Numbered from the stretch's first letter, positions 1 to 7,885 are shown. The stretch is 64,000 bases of DNA from Arthrobacter sp. FW306-2-2C-D06B (GCF_021789175.1 NZ_CP084560.1:2852001-2916000), one strand, 5' to 3'. Numbers and translations are program-made. The notes: a model not told the origin generated them from the sequence alone.

Positions 1-633
1 ATGCATGTCGACGGCCACGATCCGGCTCGCCCCCGCGCGCTTGAGGACAGCTACTGCCAGCGCGCCGATCGGACCGCTCCCGATCACCAACGCCGTCTTT
101 CCGGCCACGTCACCTGCGCGGGAGACGGCGTGCCAGGCAACGCTGGCCGGCTCCACGAGCGCCGCAGTGCGCAAGTCCAGCGTGGCCGGAAGGGCCCGGA
201 GCATGCGGGACGGCAGGGTCGCGTAGCGGCTGAAGGCGCCGTCAGTGTGCGGGTACCTCGCCGCACTGCCGAGGTAGGTGCAGCCCGGGGAGAGGTTGGG
301 CCGGTCTTCCGGATACCTGGCCGCACCCGGGGCGGGGGTGGCGGGGTGGACGGCGACGGCGGTTCCGGCTGCCGGGCCGCTGCCATCGGCGGCCTGCTGG
401 ACAACCGTGCCGACGATTTCATGACCGAGCACCATGGGAGCCTTGAGGATCGATTCCCCCGCCGCGCCATGGAGCCAGTAGTGCAGGTCCGAGCCGCAGA
501 TGCCGCCGTAGGCGATCTCCACGACGGCCTGGTCAGGGGTGGGAACAACGAGGGCTATGTCCTCGATGCGAAGGTCGCCGGCGGCGTGCGCCACGACGGC
601 GGGTGAAGACTGGGGAAGCTGGAAACCGCTCAT
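1..633 (-). CDS. idnD: L-idonate 5-dehydrogenase-like zinc alcohol dehydrogenase (3' end cut by window edge)
   Basis: Translating the complement from an ATG at 633 gives 211 open codons running off the left edge. It is a medium-chain dehydrogenase. The N-terminal GGICGSDLHYW segment supplies the catalytic zinc Cys at about residue 46, GHE follows at 70-72, and a GSGPIG nucleotide-binding turn starts near residue 190. Such enzymes oxidise L-idonate to 5-ketogluconate with NAD(P). The lobe that normally carries four structural-zinc cysteines has only one, in SPGC. The start codon overlaps the stop of the upstream SDR gene in a TAATG, so the two are translationally coupled, matching the idnO-idnD pairing of hexonate pathways. 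The exact substrate is inferred. Confidence 0.72.
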   Translation of the reverse strand, partial: MSGFQLPQSSPAVVAHAAGDLRIEDIALVVPTPDQAVVEIAYGGICGSDLHYWLHGAAGESILKAPMVLGHEIVGTVVQQAADGSGPAAGTAVAVHPATPAPGAARYPEDRPNLSPGCTYLGSAARYPHTDGAFSRYATLPSRMLRALPATLDLRTAALVEPASVAWHAVSRAGDVAGKTALVIGSGPIGALAVAVLKRAGASRIVAVDMH

Positions 634-1403
634 TAGACGACCACCGTCATTCCGCCGTCGACGAAGATCGTCTGGCCGTTGACGAAGTTCGAAGCCTCGG
701 AGGCAAGCCAGACCGCCGGACCGGCGAGATCCGCCACGGTGCCCCATCGGTGCGCCGGCGTCCGGCCCAGGATCCAGGAGTTGAAGTCGGGATCGTCCAC
801 GAGGTTCTGCGTCATCTCAGTGTGGATGTAACCCGGAGCGATGCCGTTGATCTGAAGACCGGAGGCCGCCCATTCGGCGGTCATGGCGCGGGTCAGGTTG
901 CGCAGGCCGCCCTTGGCGGCGACATAGGGGGCGATCGTGGGGCGTGCCAGGTCAGTCTGCACAGAGCAGATGTTGATGATTTTGCCGCGGCCCCGCGGGA
1001 TCATGTGGCGGGCGGCTTCACGTCCCACGAGGAAGGCGCTCGTCAGGTCGGTGGTGATGACCCGCTCCCAGTCCTTCACATCGAGGTCCAACATCGGGAC
1101 TCGGTGCTGGATTCCCGCGTTGTTGACGAGGATATCGAGGGGGCCGACGTTCTCCTCGACCCAGGCAACGCCGCGGGCCGCCCCAGCATCGCTGGTGACG
1201 TCGAACGCACAGCTGTGGATGCGGCCGGGCCCGAAGTCCGCCGCCATAGCGGCTTCCGCGCCCTTGAGCCGCTCCGTGTTGATGCCGTTGAGGACAACGG
1301 TGGCACCGGCGTCGGCCAGTCCGCGGGCCAGCGCGTTTCCGATGCCGCGGCTGGATCCGGTCACGAGCGCAACGCGCCCGGTGAGATCGAAGAGTCCACT
1401 CAT
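633..1403 (-). CDS. idnO: SDR oxidoreductase, gluconate 5-dehydrogenase type
   Basis: A 256-residue classical short-chain dehydrogenase. TGSSRGIG at residues 15-22 binds NAD(P), NNAGIQHR follows near residue 95, the catalytic Ser lies in NICSVQ and the Tyr-Lys pair in YVAAK near residue 160. The IQHR extension of the NNAG motif is typical of gluconate 5-dehydrogenases, which interconvert 5-ketogluconate and gluconate. AAGGAAACAACC precedes the ATG. It lies 14 bases after the 3-hydroxyisobutyrate dehydrogenase-like gene and overlaps the idnD-like gene by one base, forming a three-gene leftward operon. Family assignment is firm; the substrate is inferred from context. Confidence 0.8.
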   Translation of the reverse strand: MSGLFDLTGRVALVTGSSRGIGNALARGLADAGATVVLNGINTERLKGAEAAMAADFGPGRIHSCAFDVTSDAGAARGVAWVEENVGPLDILVNNAGIQHRVPMLDLDVKDWERVITTDLTSAFLVGREAARHMIPRGRGKIINICSVQTDLARPTIAPYVAAKGGLRNLTRAMTAEWAASGLQINGIAPGYIHTEMTQNLVDDPDFNSWILGRTPAHRWGTVADLAGPAVWLASEASNFVNGQTIFVDGGMTVVV

Positions 1404-1417
1404 GGTTGTTTCCTTAC

Positions 1418-2338
1418 TTAGTTCAGAGGGCTTAGGGAAGAGTCGCTGAGGTTGGCGATGGCCTGGCGGACGACGGCGAGGTCCTGGTCGCCAAGGCCCT
1501 GATCAATCAGTTCGCGGTAGAGTTCGACGCCGGCAGTCGCCATCGGGACGGCGGCACCGGCCGCTTCGGCGCTTTCGAGCACGAACTTGAGGTCCTTGTG
1601 CATGAACTTCGCGGGACCTGTGGGCGCGTAGTCCTTGGCTGCCAGGCGTGGGCCGACAATCTCGAGGACCCGGCTTCCGGCGAGTCCGCCGGCCAGGACG
1701 TCGAAGAGGGCAGATGCATCCATGCCCGAGCGTTCGGCGAGTTCGGCGGCTTCCGCGAGCGCCGCCGTCGTGGTCCCGACGATCAGCTGGTTGCAGGCCT
1801 TCGCCAGCGAACCGGCACCCAGGTTGCCCATGCGGCGGACGGTGGTGCCCATGGATTGGAGCACGTGAAGCGAGCGCTCGAAGTCTTCTTCGCCGGCTCC
1901 CACCATGATGGCCAATGTGCCGTCCTGCGCACCTTTGGTGCCCCCGCTGACCGGGGCGTCGATGACGACGGCGTTCCCGCCACTTGCGCTATGGACCGTC
2001 CGGCCGAATTCCTGCACCGCGGTCGGGGACACGCTGCTCATGATGACGACCAGGGTTCCCTCAAGCGGCGCGTCCGAGCGCCAGGAGTCGAGGAGCGGCG
2101 CTGCGGCATCCTGGATGTAGGAGAGATCCGGAAGCATGAAAATGATGACGGGTTGGTCCCGGAGTCCGGCAACCGACTCCGAACGTTTTCCGCCGAGCTT
2201 CTCCAACTCGGCGAGCGCTTCGACGGAACGGTTCCATGCAGTCACCTCCCAGCCGTTGCCGAGCAGATTGGCAGCCATGGGAAAGCCCATGAGCCCGAGT
2301 CCCACGAAACCTGCGGTCCTGGCGGTCATCTTTCGCAT
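1418..2338 (-). CDS. 3-hydroxyisobutyrate / tartronate semialdehyde reductase family dehydrogenase
   Basis: About 306 residues of the beta-hydroxyacid dehydrogenase family. GFVGLGLMGFPMA is the N-terminal NAD(P) motif, DAPVSGGTKGA is the substrate-binding signature in mid-protein, and the catalytic Lys lies in GSLAKACNQL. Relatives reduce tartronate semialdehyde or oxidise 3-hydroxyisobutyrate. It is the first gene of the leftward operon ending with the idnO/idnD-like genes, suggesting a step in sugar-acid breakdown. The start is uncertain: ATG at 2338 sits three bases after GTGAGG, with in-frame alternatives at 2362 and 2329. The divergent promoter region towards the gene at 2401 is only about 60 bases. 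Confidence 0.78.
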   Translation of the reverse strand: MRKMTARTAGFVGLGLMGFPMAANLLGNGWEVTAWNRSVEALAELEKLGGKRSESVAGLRDQPVIIFMLPDLSYIQDAAAPLLDSWRSDAPLEGTLVVIMSSVSPTAVQEFGRTVHSASGGNAVVIDAPVSGGTKGAQDGTLAIMVGAGEEDFERSLHVLQSMGTTVRRMGNLGAGSLAKACNQLIVGTTTAALAEAAELAERSGMDASALFDVLAGGLAGSRVLEIVGPRLAAKDYAPTGPAKFMHKDLKFVLESAEAAGAAVPMATAGVELYRELIDQGLGDQDLAVVRQAIANLSDSSLSPLN

Positions 2339-2400
2339 ACACCTCACTTCTTTGTGGTTCATCTTTCAAAAACTGTTCAATATCCTAGCCTCAATTCAGT

Positions 2401-3468
2401 ATGATGAACACCATGACGACTGATGAACTCACCATCGCGATCGCAGTCCCGCTCGAAGTCGAGCATGTGGAGCGTATCCGCGCCGTAGATCCGAGCATTA
2501 CGGTGCTCTACGAACCCGAGCTGCTTCCTCCGGAACGTTTCCCGGCCGACCACTCCGGCGATCCCGACTTCAAGCGGACTCCCGAACAAGAGGAACGCTA
2601 CTGGTCGATGTTGAACAAGGCCCAGATCCTCTACGGTTTTCCCAACGAGAATCCGGCCGGCCTGGCCCGCATTGCCCAGAGCAACCCGCACCTGCAGTGG
2701 ATCCACGCCATGGCCGCAGGTGCCGGTGGCGCCGTGAAGGCCTCCGGCCTCGACAGCGAGACGTTGCAGAAGTTCAAGGTCACCACCTCCGCGGGCGTGC
2801 ACGCCCTTCCGCTGGCCGAGTTCGCGGCCCTGGGGATCCTCAACGGCTTCAAGCGCAGCGCGGAACTTGCACAGGACCAGGCCGCCAAGGTCTGGCCTGA
2901 GCTGCGGACCCCTACCAAGCTTGTGAACGGCTCCAAGCTAGTCGTCACGGGTCTCGGCGAAATTGGCCTTGAGACGGCCCGCATCGCCCGCGCACTCGGG
3001 ATGAAGGTGAGCGGAACCAAGCGGAACGTCGAAGCGATCGAAGGGATCGACCAGGTCGCGGACAACGATGGCCTGGCCGGACTCCTGGCGACGGCCGACG
3101 CCGTCGTCAACACCCTCCCCGGCACGCCGTACACGGAGAGACTCTTCAGCCGTGAAGTCTTCTCGGCAATGAAGCCCGGCACGGTTTTTGTCAACGTTGG
3201 CCGCGGAACCGTGGTTGATGAAGAGGCCCTTCTGGAAGCCCTGGACAACGGCCAGGTGTCCTACGCCTGCCTGGACGTCTTCGCCGTCGAGCCGCTCCCC
3301 CAGGACAGCCCACTGTGGAACCATCCCAAGGTCATGGTCTCTCCGCACACCTCGGCACTCAGCGCGGCCGAGAACCGCCTCATTGCCGAGCGCTTCGCCA
3401 GCAACCTGCGCACCTTCCTCGACGGCGGGGAACTCCCCCACCTCGTGGACACGGTGCACTTCTACTAA
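2401..3468 (+). CDS. D-isomer specific 2-hydroxyacid dehydrogenase
   Basis: A 355-residue dehydrogenase of the D-2-hydroxyacid family (phosphoglycerate/glyoxylate-hydroxypyruvate reductase type). The Rossmann motif GLGEIGLETA is near residue 185. The catalytic Arg is in VNVGRGTVVDEEALLEAL, the Glu in DVFAVEPL and the His in SPHTSA. It is divergent from the idn-like operon across a short shared promoter region and is followed by a strong terminator at 3493. It probably reduces a keto-acid intermediate of the same pathway. ATGs at 2401, 2404 and 2413 are all possible starts, none with a clear ribosome-binding site. Confidence 0.8.
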   Translation: MMNTMTTDELTIAIAVPLEVEHVERIRAVDPSITVLYEPELLPPERFPADHSGDPDFKRTPEQEERYWSMLNKAQILYGFPNENPAGLARIAQSNPHLQWIHAMAAGAGGAVKASGLDSETLQKFKVTTSAGVHALPLAEFAALGILNGFKRSAELAQDQAAKVWPELRTPTKLVNGSKLVVTGLGEIGLETARIARALGMKVSGTKRNVEAIEGIDQVADNDGLAGLLATADAVVNTLPGTPYTERLFSREVFSAMKPGTVFVNVGRGTVVDEEALLEALDNGQVSYACLDVFAVEPLPQDSPLWNHPKVMVSPHTSALSAAENRLIAERFASNLRTFLDGGELPHLVDTVHFY

Positions 3469-3492
3469 ACCGCCGACAACCCAGCGCCATCC

Positions 3493-3529
3493 AAGCGGCC
3501 CCTCCGGTTTCCGGAGGGGCCGCTTTGCT
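3493..3529 (+). terminator. Intrinsic terminator of the 2-hydroxyacid dehydrogenase gene
   Basis: A perfect 15-bp stem (AAGCGGCCCCTCCGG with its complement) closes on a 3-base TTT loop and is followed by TTTGCTG. It starts 24 bases after the stop codon at 3468. Confidence 0.85.
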
Positions 3530-3566
3530 GTGTGTGGCGGGTGTGTTGCGCCAGTGCGGGCTTACG

Positions 3567-3608
3567 AAAAAGCGGCGGCCCCTCCGAATTTCGGAAGGGG
3601 CCGCCGCT
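3567..3608 (-). terminator. Intrinsic terminator of the MHS transporter gene
   Basis: An almost perfect 17-bp stem with one bulged base and a short AT loop. On the minus strand it ends in five U residues. It lies just beyond the stop of the leftward transporter gene at 3636. It shares the GCGGCCCCTCCG core with the neighbouring rightward terminator at 3493. Confidence 0.85.
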
Positions 3609-3635
3609 GCTTGCGTACGTCGTGGTACGGGGAGA

Positions 3636-4985
3636 CTACTTCGCGTCCTCCAGGGAAAGGAGGTCGCGGCCGGCTGTTTCCGGAGTGAAGAAGGTGGTGA
3701 CGTATGAAATCAGCGCGAGGACCAGCGAGTAGACCGCCAGGACCACCCAGGAGTTGCCCGTCGCGGCAAGGAGTGCGACGCCGACCAGGGGCACGAGTCC
3801 GCCGGCCAGGACAGCAGAGAGTTCGCGGCTCAAGGCCACACCGGTGAACCGGTACTGCGAGCCGAAGAGCTCGGGCAGCAGCGGGCACTGCGGGCCAAGC
3901 ATGGACTGCACGCCAAGGGCGATGCCGACAACCATGACGGCCCACACAAGGGTCACGTTGCCGAGGGTCACCAGGTAGAAGGCGGGAATCGCGAAGATTG
4001 CCTGGAACAGGGCCCCATAGCGGTAAACCTTCACTCGACCAATACGGTCAGACAAGGCACCGAAGGTGACCACCATGACGGCGGCAAATCCGGCGGCGAT
4101 CAGCAGGCCGACCGGTCCGATGAACTTGTCGCCCGGGAAGACGCCTTCCTTGACGGACATAAAGGAGATGAGCAATGCCGAGTAGATCGAAGAGTTGCCG
4201 TTTTCGCCCATGCGGAGACCGATGCCCACCAGCACATTCTTTTTGGAGTGCTTCCAAAGCTCGCCAACAGGGTTCTTCACCACGTTCTTGTGCTTCTCAA
4301 GCTCCTGGAACACCGGAGTTTCCTTCAGCTTGAGACGGATGAAGACTGCGACGACGATCAGAACGATGCTGGCGAGGAAAGGCACACGCCACAGCCAGCC
4401 TTCGAGCACGCTTTTGTTGGCCATGCCAATGAGCGCAAAGGTGCCGGCGCCGAGGAGGGTTCCAAGCTGGATGCCTACGAACGGCAGCGAAGCGAAGTAG
4501 CCGCGGCGCTTGGGCGGAGCGACTTCGGAGATCAGCGTGGTTGCGCCCGCTTGTTCGGCTCCAGCGCCCAGGCCCTGGACAATGCGGAGCGTCACCAGCA
4601 GGACAGCCCCGAGCATGCCCGCCTGGTCGAAAGTAGGCAGCAAGCCGATCGCGAAGCTGGCAAGGCCCATCATGCCGATGGTCATGAGAAGAACCATCTT
4701 GCGGCCGAAGCGGTCTCCGATGAATCCGAAGAAGATCCCACCGAAGGGCCGCGCCGCGAATCCAACGCCATAGGTGGCGAACGACGCGATCAATGCGCCG
4801 CTTTCACCCAAAGGCTTGAAGAACAGCGGTCCGAAGATCAGGGCCGAAGCCAGGCCATAAATGTAGAAGTCGTAGTACTCCAGGGCGGATCCTACGGAAC
4901 TGGCAAGCGTTGCCCTTCGCAGCTGTTCCGGCTCAACGACCGCGCCGTCCATCTCAGCAAGCTTTGTCTTAGTACGAGTTGTCAC
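3636..4985 (-). CDS. MFS transporter, metabolite:H+ symporter (MHS) family
   Basis: About 449 residues with twelve hydrophobic segments. The MHS signatures are SALEYYDFYIYG near the N-terminus and GFIGDRFGRK in the loop between helices 2 and 3. Family members (shikimate, ketoglutarate, proline and benzoate-type permeases) import carboxylates by proton symport. A GTG at 4985 is chosen because GAGGGA lies six bases upstream; a GTG at 4991 is also in frame. It stands between the sugar-acid dehydrogenases and the IclR regulator, so it is probably the uptake system for that pathway. A palindrome about 75 bases upstream may be an operator. Confidence 0.85.
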   Translation of the reverse strand: MTTRTKTKLAEMDGAVVEPEQLRRATLASSVGSALEYYDFYIYGLASALIFGPLFFKPLGESGALIASFATYGVGFAARPFGGIFFGFIGDRFGRKMVLLMTIGMMGLASFAIGLLPTFDQAGMLGAVLLVTLRIVQGLGAGAEQAGATTLISEVAPPKRRGYFASLPFVGIQLGTLLGAGTFALIGMANKSVLEGWLWRVPFLASIVLIVVAVFIRLKLKETPVFQELEKHKNVVKNPVGELWKHSKKNVLVGIGLRMGENGNSSIYSALLISFMSVKEGVFPGDKFIGPVGLLIAAGFAAVMVVTFGALSDRIGRVKVYRYGALFQAIFAIPAFYLVTLGNVTLVWAVMVVGIALGVQSMLGPQCPLLPELFGSQYRFTGVALSRELSAVLAGGLVPLVGVALLAATGNSWVVLAVYSLVLALISYVTTFFTPETAGRDLLSLEDAK

Positions 4986-5055
4986 AAGCACTCCCTCAAG
5001 AACACTCCAGACCCCCGTTGGCCTGGCGAGATAGTGTCAGCCGCCATGGCGTGAA

Positions 5056-5070
5056 TCACTATAGTGAACA
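5056..5070. promoter_or_regulatory. Candidate operator upstream of the MHS transporter
   Basis: TCACTATAGTGA is a perfect 12-bp palindrome at 5056-5067, running into a TGAACA half-site at 5065-5070. It lies about 75 bases upstream of the transporter start, in the gap between it and the IclR gene. TGAACA/TGTTCA also occurs in the other two promoters of this cluster. Assignment to the IclR protein is inferred. Confidence 0.35.
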
Positions 5071-5144
5071 GAGTACAGCACGTTGTACGAGTTTCAAGTG
5101 GTGTAATCAGATTTAATTATGACCCTGCCGGGCGGCGAGATCAG

Positions 5145-5942
5145 CTACCCCATCGGGTTGCCCAGCGAGTGGGCGAGCTCCTTGAGTTCCTTCACCATGA
5201 GGGCAGCCTGTTCCTCGGAAAAAGTGGCCTTCAGGGCTGTCACCGACAGACCGAGACTGGGGCCGTGTGCCCCGTGGGTCGGCACAGGCACGGCAAGGCA
5301 GACTACGCCAAGCGTGGATTCCTCGTCCTCCAAGGCATAGCCCTGCCTGCGGATCGCGGCCACCTGGGCCTTGAGCTCAGCGGCACTCCGGAGGGACTTC
5401 GGGGTCATGACAGGGAGCTCCACGTCGTCCGGGAACATTGCCTCGATGTCATGGTCGTGAAGCTGGGCCAGGAGAACCTTCCCGACGGCGCTCAGGGAAA
5501 GCGGCATTTTGTCGCCGATGTTCGACGTAAGCCGGACAGCCGGGTGCCCTTCGTAGCGCGCCAGGTAAATGATGTGATCGCCGTCGATCATCGCAATCCG
5601 CACTGTTTCGCCGGAGAGCGTTGGTGCCTGCTCGCAGAACTTGTAGAACTCCTGGACTTCATCGAGGCGGCTGAGATAGGCGGCGCCAAGTTCAACCAGC
5701 TTCCTGCCAAGTGAGAAGTCGGCACCTTCGCGCGTAATGAGCCGGGCTTCCTCAAGAGCCATCAACAGGTTTGACGTGGAAGACTTCGGAATCCCGAGCT
5801 CCCTCGCAAGATCGCTGAGCGTCAGGCGACCCGAAGGTGCCTCGGCCAAGGCATCCAGGACCGCGGCCGCGCGGGTCACCGCAGGCGCCGGCGAGGAGCT
5901 CCCCAGTCCTTCGGCGGAACGGGGGGTGCGGGAATCGGCCAT
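5145..5942 (-). CDS. IclR family transcriptional regulator
   Basis: About 265 residues. The N-terminal winged helix-turn-helix (roughly 30-90) contains VLDALAEAPSGRLTLSDLAR and GIPKSSTSNLLMALEEA. The C-terminal IclR effector domain includes LSAVGKVLLA and ends with LSVTALKATF and a helical tail. ATG at 5942 follows GAAGGAG with correct spacing. IclR proteins bind small carboxylate effectors and control adjacent catabolic genes, here plausibly the transporter and the dehydrogenases at 1-3468. A perfect 20-bp palindrome lies about 100 bases upstream and could mediate autoregulation. Confidence 0.85.
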   Translation of the reverse strand: MADSRTPRSAEGLGSSSPAPAVTRAAAVLDALAEAPSGRLTLSDLARELGIPKSSTSNLLMALEEARLITREGADFSLGRKLVELGAAYLSRLDEVQEFYKFCEQAPTLSGETVRIAMIDGDHIIYLARYEGHPAVRLTSNIGDKMPLSLSAVGKVLLAQLHDHDIEAMFPDDVELPVMTPKSLRSAAELKAQVAAIRRQGYALEDEESTLGVVCLAVPVPTHGAHGPSLGLSVTALKATFSEEQAALMVKELKELAHSLGNPMG

Positions 5943-6040
5943 GATTCTCCTTCGCAATCGTGCGTCTGGCGCAGAGTGGGCGCGTGCCGGGCAGAAACGC
6001 TACCCTGGGGCAGCGGAACTCCGATCCAAGGCAATCACGC

Positions 6041-6060
6041 TTGTTCAATCCACTGAACAA
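6041..6060. promoter_or_regulatory. Perfect 20-bp palindrome upstream of the IclR gene
   Basis: TTGTTCA, six bases, TGAACAA: seven-base arms with no mismatch, about 100 bases upstream of the IclR start at 5942. Size and symmetry fit an IclR-dimer operator. The half-site recurs at 2374 and 2405 in the divergent dehydrogenase promoter and at 5065 before the transporter. Binding is inferred. Confidence 0.45.
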
Positions 6061-6154
6061 CCACCATCATAGTGGCTTGGTTCTGGGATGCGACGCGCCG
6101 GACGGAGAACTGCTTCCTTTCCATATCCAAATATTCTCTGTATATTCATCTATG

Positions 6155-6200
6155 AGCTCTCCACCGCGGCATCCCCCAATAGTCGCGGTGGAGAGCTTTT
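6155..6200 (+). terminator. Stem-loop with U-tract on the plus strand
   Basis: A perfect 14-bp stem (AGCTCTCCACCGCG and its complement) with a 15-base loop, followed by TTT on the plus strand only. It lies 31 bases beyond the stop of the leftward methyltransferase gene, but its U-tract points the other way and no rightward gene ends here. It may still end the leftward transcript imperfectly or terminate a small rightward RNA. Confidence 0.45.
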
Positions 6201-6230
6201 CCAATTTCCGCGAGCGGATCAGGCTCGACG

Positions 6231-6758
6231 CTAGCCCTGCTGCTGCCAAGGAGTGAGCCGAGGCAGCCAGGGCGGGACGTTGGCACGGTAGTCCTCATAC
6301 TCGGCGCCGAACTTGCGTGCCAGCGTAGGCTCCTCATGCAACCTGACGAAGGCCACCACGGGAACTGCGCCCAAAGCCGCCAGGCCGAACAGCTTCGGCT
6401 GTCCCAGCAGGAGGCCCTGTCCGGTGATCGCGGCGCCAATGCCCACGTAGATGGGGTTCCTGACGAACCTGTAGAAACCGCTGACCACGAGGTTCTGAGG
6501 TGGCGCAAAGGGTGCCGGCGTTCCCAGTCCCTCAAGAGCGAACCGTGCAAACGAGTTGGTGATCACCGCCGCCCCGACGCCGATCAGGAGAACACCTGCG
6601 CTCTGGGCCGCCAGTCCGCCTGGCACGGGCTGTTTCACTTTCCAGCGGGTCACCACCCACGGCAACAGACCGGCGACGGTCGCCGGGGCGGCTGCGAACA
6701 GCGCCGTTCCGATTTTCGCCAGCCTCTTGTCACGTGCCGCATCTCCGGATGCCGTCAT
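6231..6758 (-). CDS. Membrane methyltransferase, isoprenylcysteine carboxyl methyltransferase (ICMT/PEMT) family
   Basis: About 175 residues with four or five membrane segments. The C-terminal GFYRFVRNPIYVG and the stretch HEEPTLARKFGAEYEDY followed by VPPWLPR are the SAM-binding signature of the bacterial ICMT/phospholipid methyltransferase family. Substrates of bacterial members are mostly unknown. ATG at 6758 is preferred over 6806 because the segment before it lacks family character, although neither has a good ribosome-binding site. It stands alone between two regulator genes, with no operon partner. Confidence 0.7.
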   Translation of the reverse strand: MTASGDAARDKRLAKIGTALFAAAPATVAGLLPWVVTRWKVKQPVPGGLAAQSAGVLLIGVGAAVITNSFARFALEGLGTPAPFAPPQNLVVSGFYRFVRNPIYVGIGAAITGQGLLLGQPKLFGLAALGAVPVVAFVRLHEEPTLARKFGAEYEDYRANVPPWLPRLTPWQQQG

Positions 6759-6934
6759 GCTGCCATTCTGAACCGCAGAACGATTGGCGGCAACCAGTCC
6801 GAACACATCCTGGAGCGACGTTTGCGGCCCTCAAACCCGGTTGAGCGCCTCGAATCCACCTGACGGTCAATCCGATCGCTGTTTTCAATTCCGTTCTTCG
6901 AACGTCCCACGCAGGAACTATTGGAACTCCTGAT

Positions 6935-7684
6935 TCAGCGGATTCCGCGTCGGCGGGCAAGCGAACTGACCGCCGCAGAATTGTGCACCGCGAAGGACAC
7001 CGTTCCCGGTAGGAATCTGTCCTCTGACCACAGCAGGGGCACGCCCGCAGGATCGGTGGCCCGGCGGATCTCCCGAAGCAGGCCCGTACCTTCGACGCAG
7101 CCCAGGGCCTCGACGTCGGTCTGATCGGCGGCCACGACGTCGATGGTGTGCTCACTGTCTGCGAACACGACGCCGGAGGCGTCGAAGACCTCGGTATGAG
7201 AGAGGGAGTCCGCGGCTAGCCGCTCGATCACCGCGCCGACCCTGGACGGATAGACAGTGCGCTCCAGCATCACGGGGACCCGGCCGAGGAGCCTCAGCCG
7301 GAGGACCTCGGTGACCTCATCCCCGGCGTCGAGCTGGAGGACCTCCCTTTCGGCGACGGTTGCTGGGCGGACGCGGCTGTGCATGGTGCGGGCGCCGGGC
7401 TCCTCCCCCTGCGCCCGGGCCCAGGCCGTGAAACTCAGGAGCTCCTGGAAGCTCTGGGTCCGCGCCGTTCCCAGGACCACGCGCCGGGTCCCGCGCCGGG
7501 AGGTCACTAGGCCGTTGGCCCGCAGCAGGGCAAGAGCGTTGCGCACGGTACCCCGGGACACCCCGTACTGCTGAGCCAGGCTCTCCTCGCTGGGGAGCCG
7601 TCCGTTGGTCCCAAACTCGCCCGCCTCGATCTCGCGGCGCATATTGGCTGCCAACTTCCTGTACTGAGCGTCCTCGGTCTTCAT
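6935..7684 (-). CDS. GntR/HutC family regulator, PhnF-like
   Basis: About 249 residues. The N-terminal GntR winged helix contains GRLPSEESLAQQYGVSRGTVRNAL, here in two parts GRLPSEESLAQQ and YGVSRGTVRNAL. A UTRA ligand domain follows, with RLRLLGRVPVMLERT and, near the end, GVPLLWSEDRFLPG. The HutC subgroup includes the phosphonate/phosphate regulators PhnF and PhnR. It diverges from the transport and hydrolase operon starting at 7886, with a PhnF-like palindrome between them, so it is probably the operon's repressor. ATG at 7684 follows a purine-rich GGGTGGCGGGCGG; an ATG at 7720 is an alternative. Confidence 0.82.
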   Translation of the reverse strand: MKTEDAQYRKLAANMRREIEAGEFGTNGRLPSEESLAQQYGVSRGTVRNALALLRANGLVTSRRGTRRVVLGTARTQSFQELLSFTAWARAQGEEPGARTMHSRVRPATVAEREVLQLDAGDEVTEVLRLRLLGRVPVMLERTVYPSRVGAVIERLAADSLSHTEVFDASGVVFADSEHTIDVVAADQTDVEALGCVEGTGLLREIRRATDPAGVPLLWSEDRFLPGTVSFAVHNSAAVSSLARRRGIR

Positions 7685-7854
7685 CCGCCCGCCACCCCAT
7701 TCCGATGCCTCGTCACCCATCCCTCCACAGTACGGCGTGACCTCAAAATCACCGGCAGGACAGAGGTTCAATTCTCAAAATGCTCCGGCAGTTCGCTCAC
7801 CCACTCCCCCTTGTTCACCCGATGTACACCTGCCGCCCTAACAGTGGTTCAGGC

Positions 7855-7872
7855 AAGTTGTATAGCCAACTT
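7855..7872. promoter_or_regulatory. PhnF-like operator
   Basis: AAGTTGTATAGCCAACTT has perfect six-base arms around TATAGC. Its inner 12 bases, TTGTATAGCCAA, match 9 of 12 positions of the TGGTATAGACCA site known for mycobacterial PhnF. It ends three bases before the ribosome-binding site of the binding-protein gene at 7886. A repressor bound here would block transcription of the operon. The regulator is encoded divergently at 7684. Confidence 0.6.
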
Positions 7873-7885
7873 CTTAGGAGACTTC

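Noticed and set aside
5960..6256. Plus-strand frame before the orphan terminator as its gene
   Set aside because: The translation lacks family features, has no ribosome-binding site, and spans the IclR promoter palindrome.
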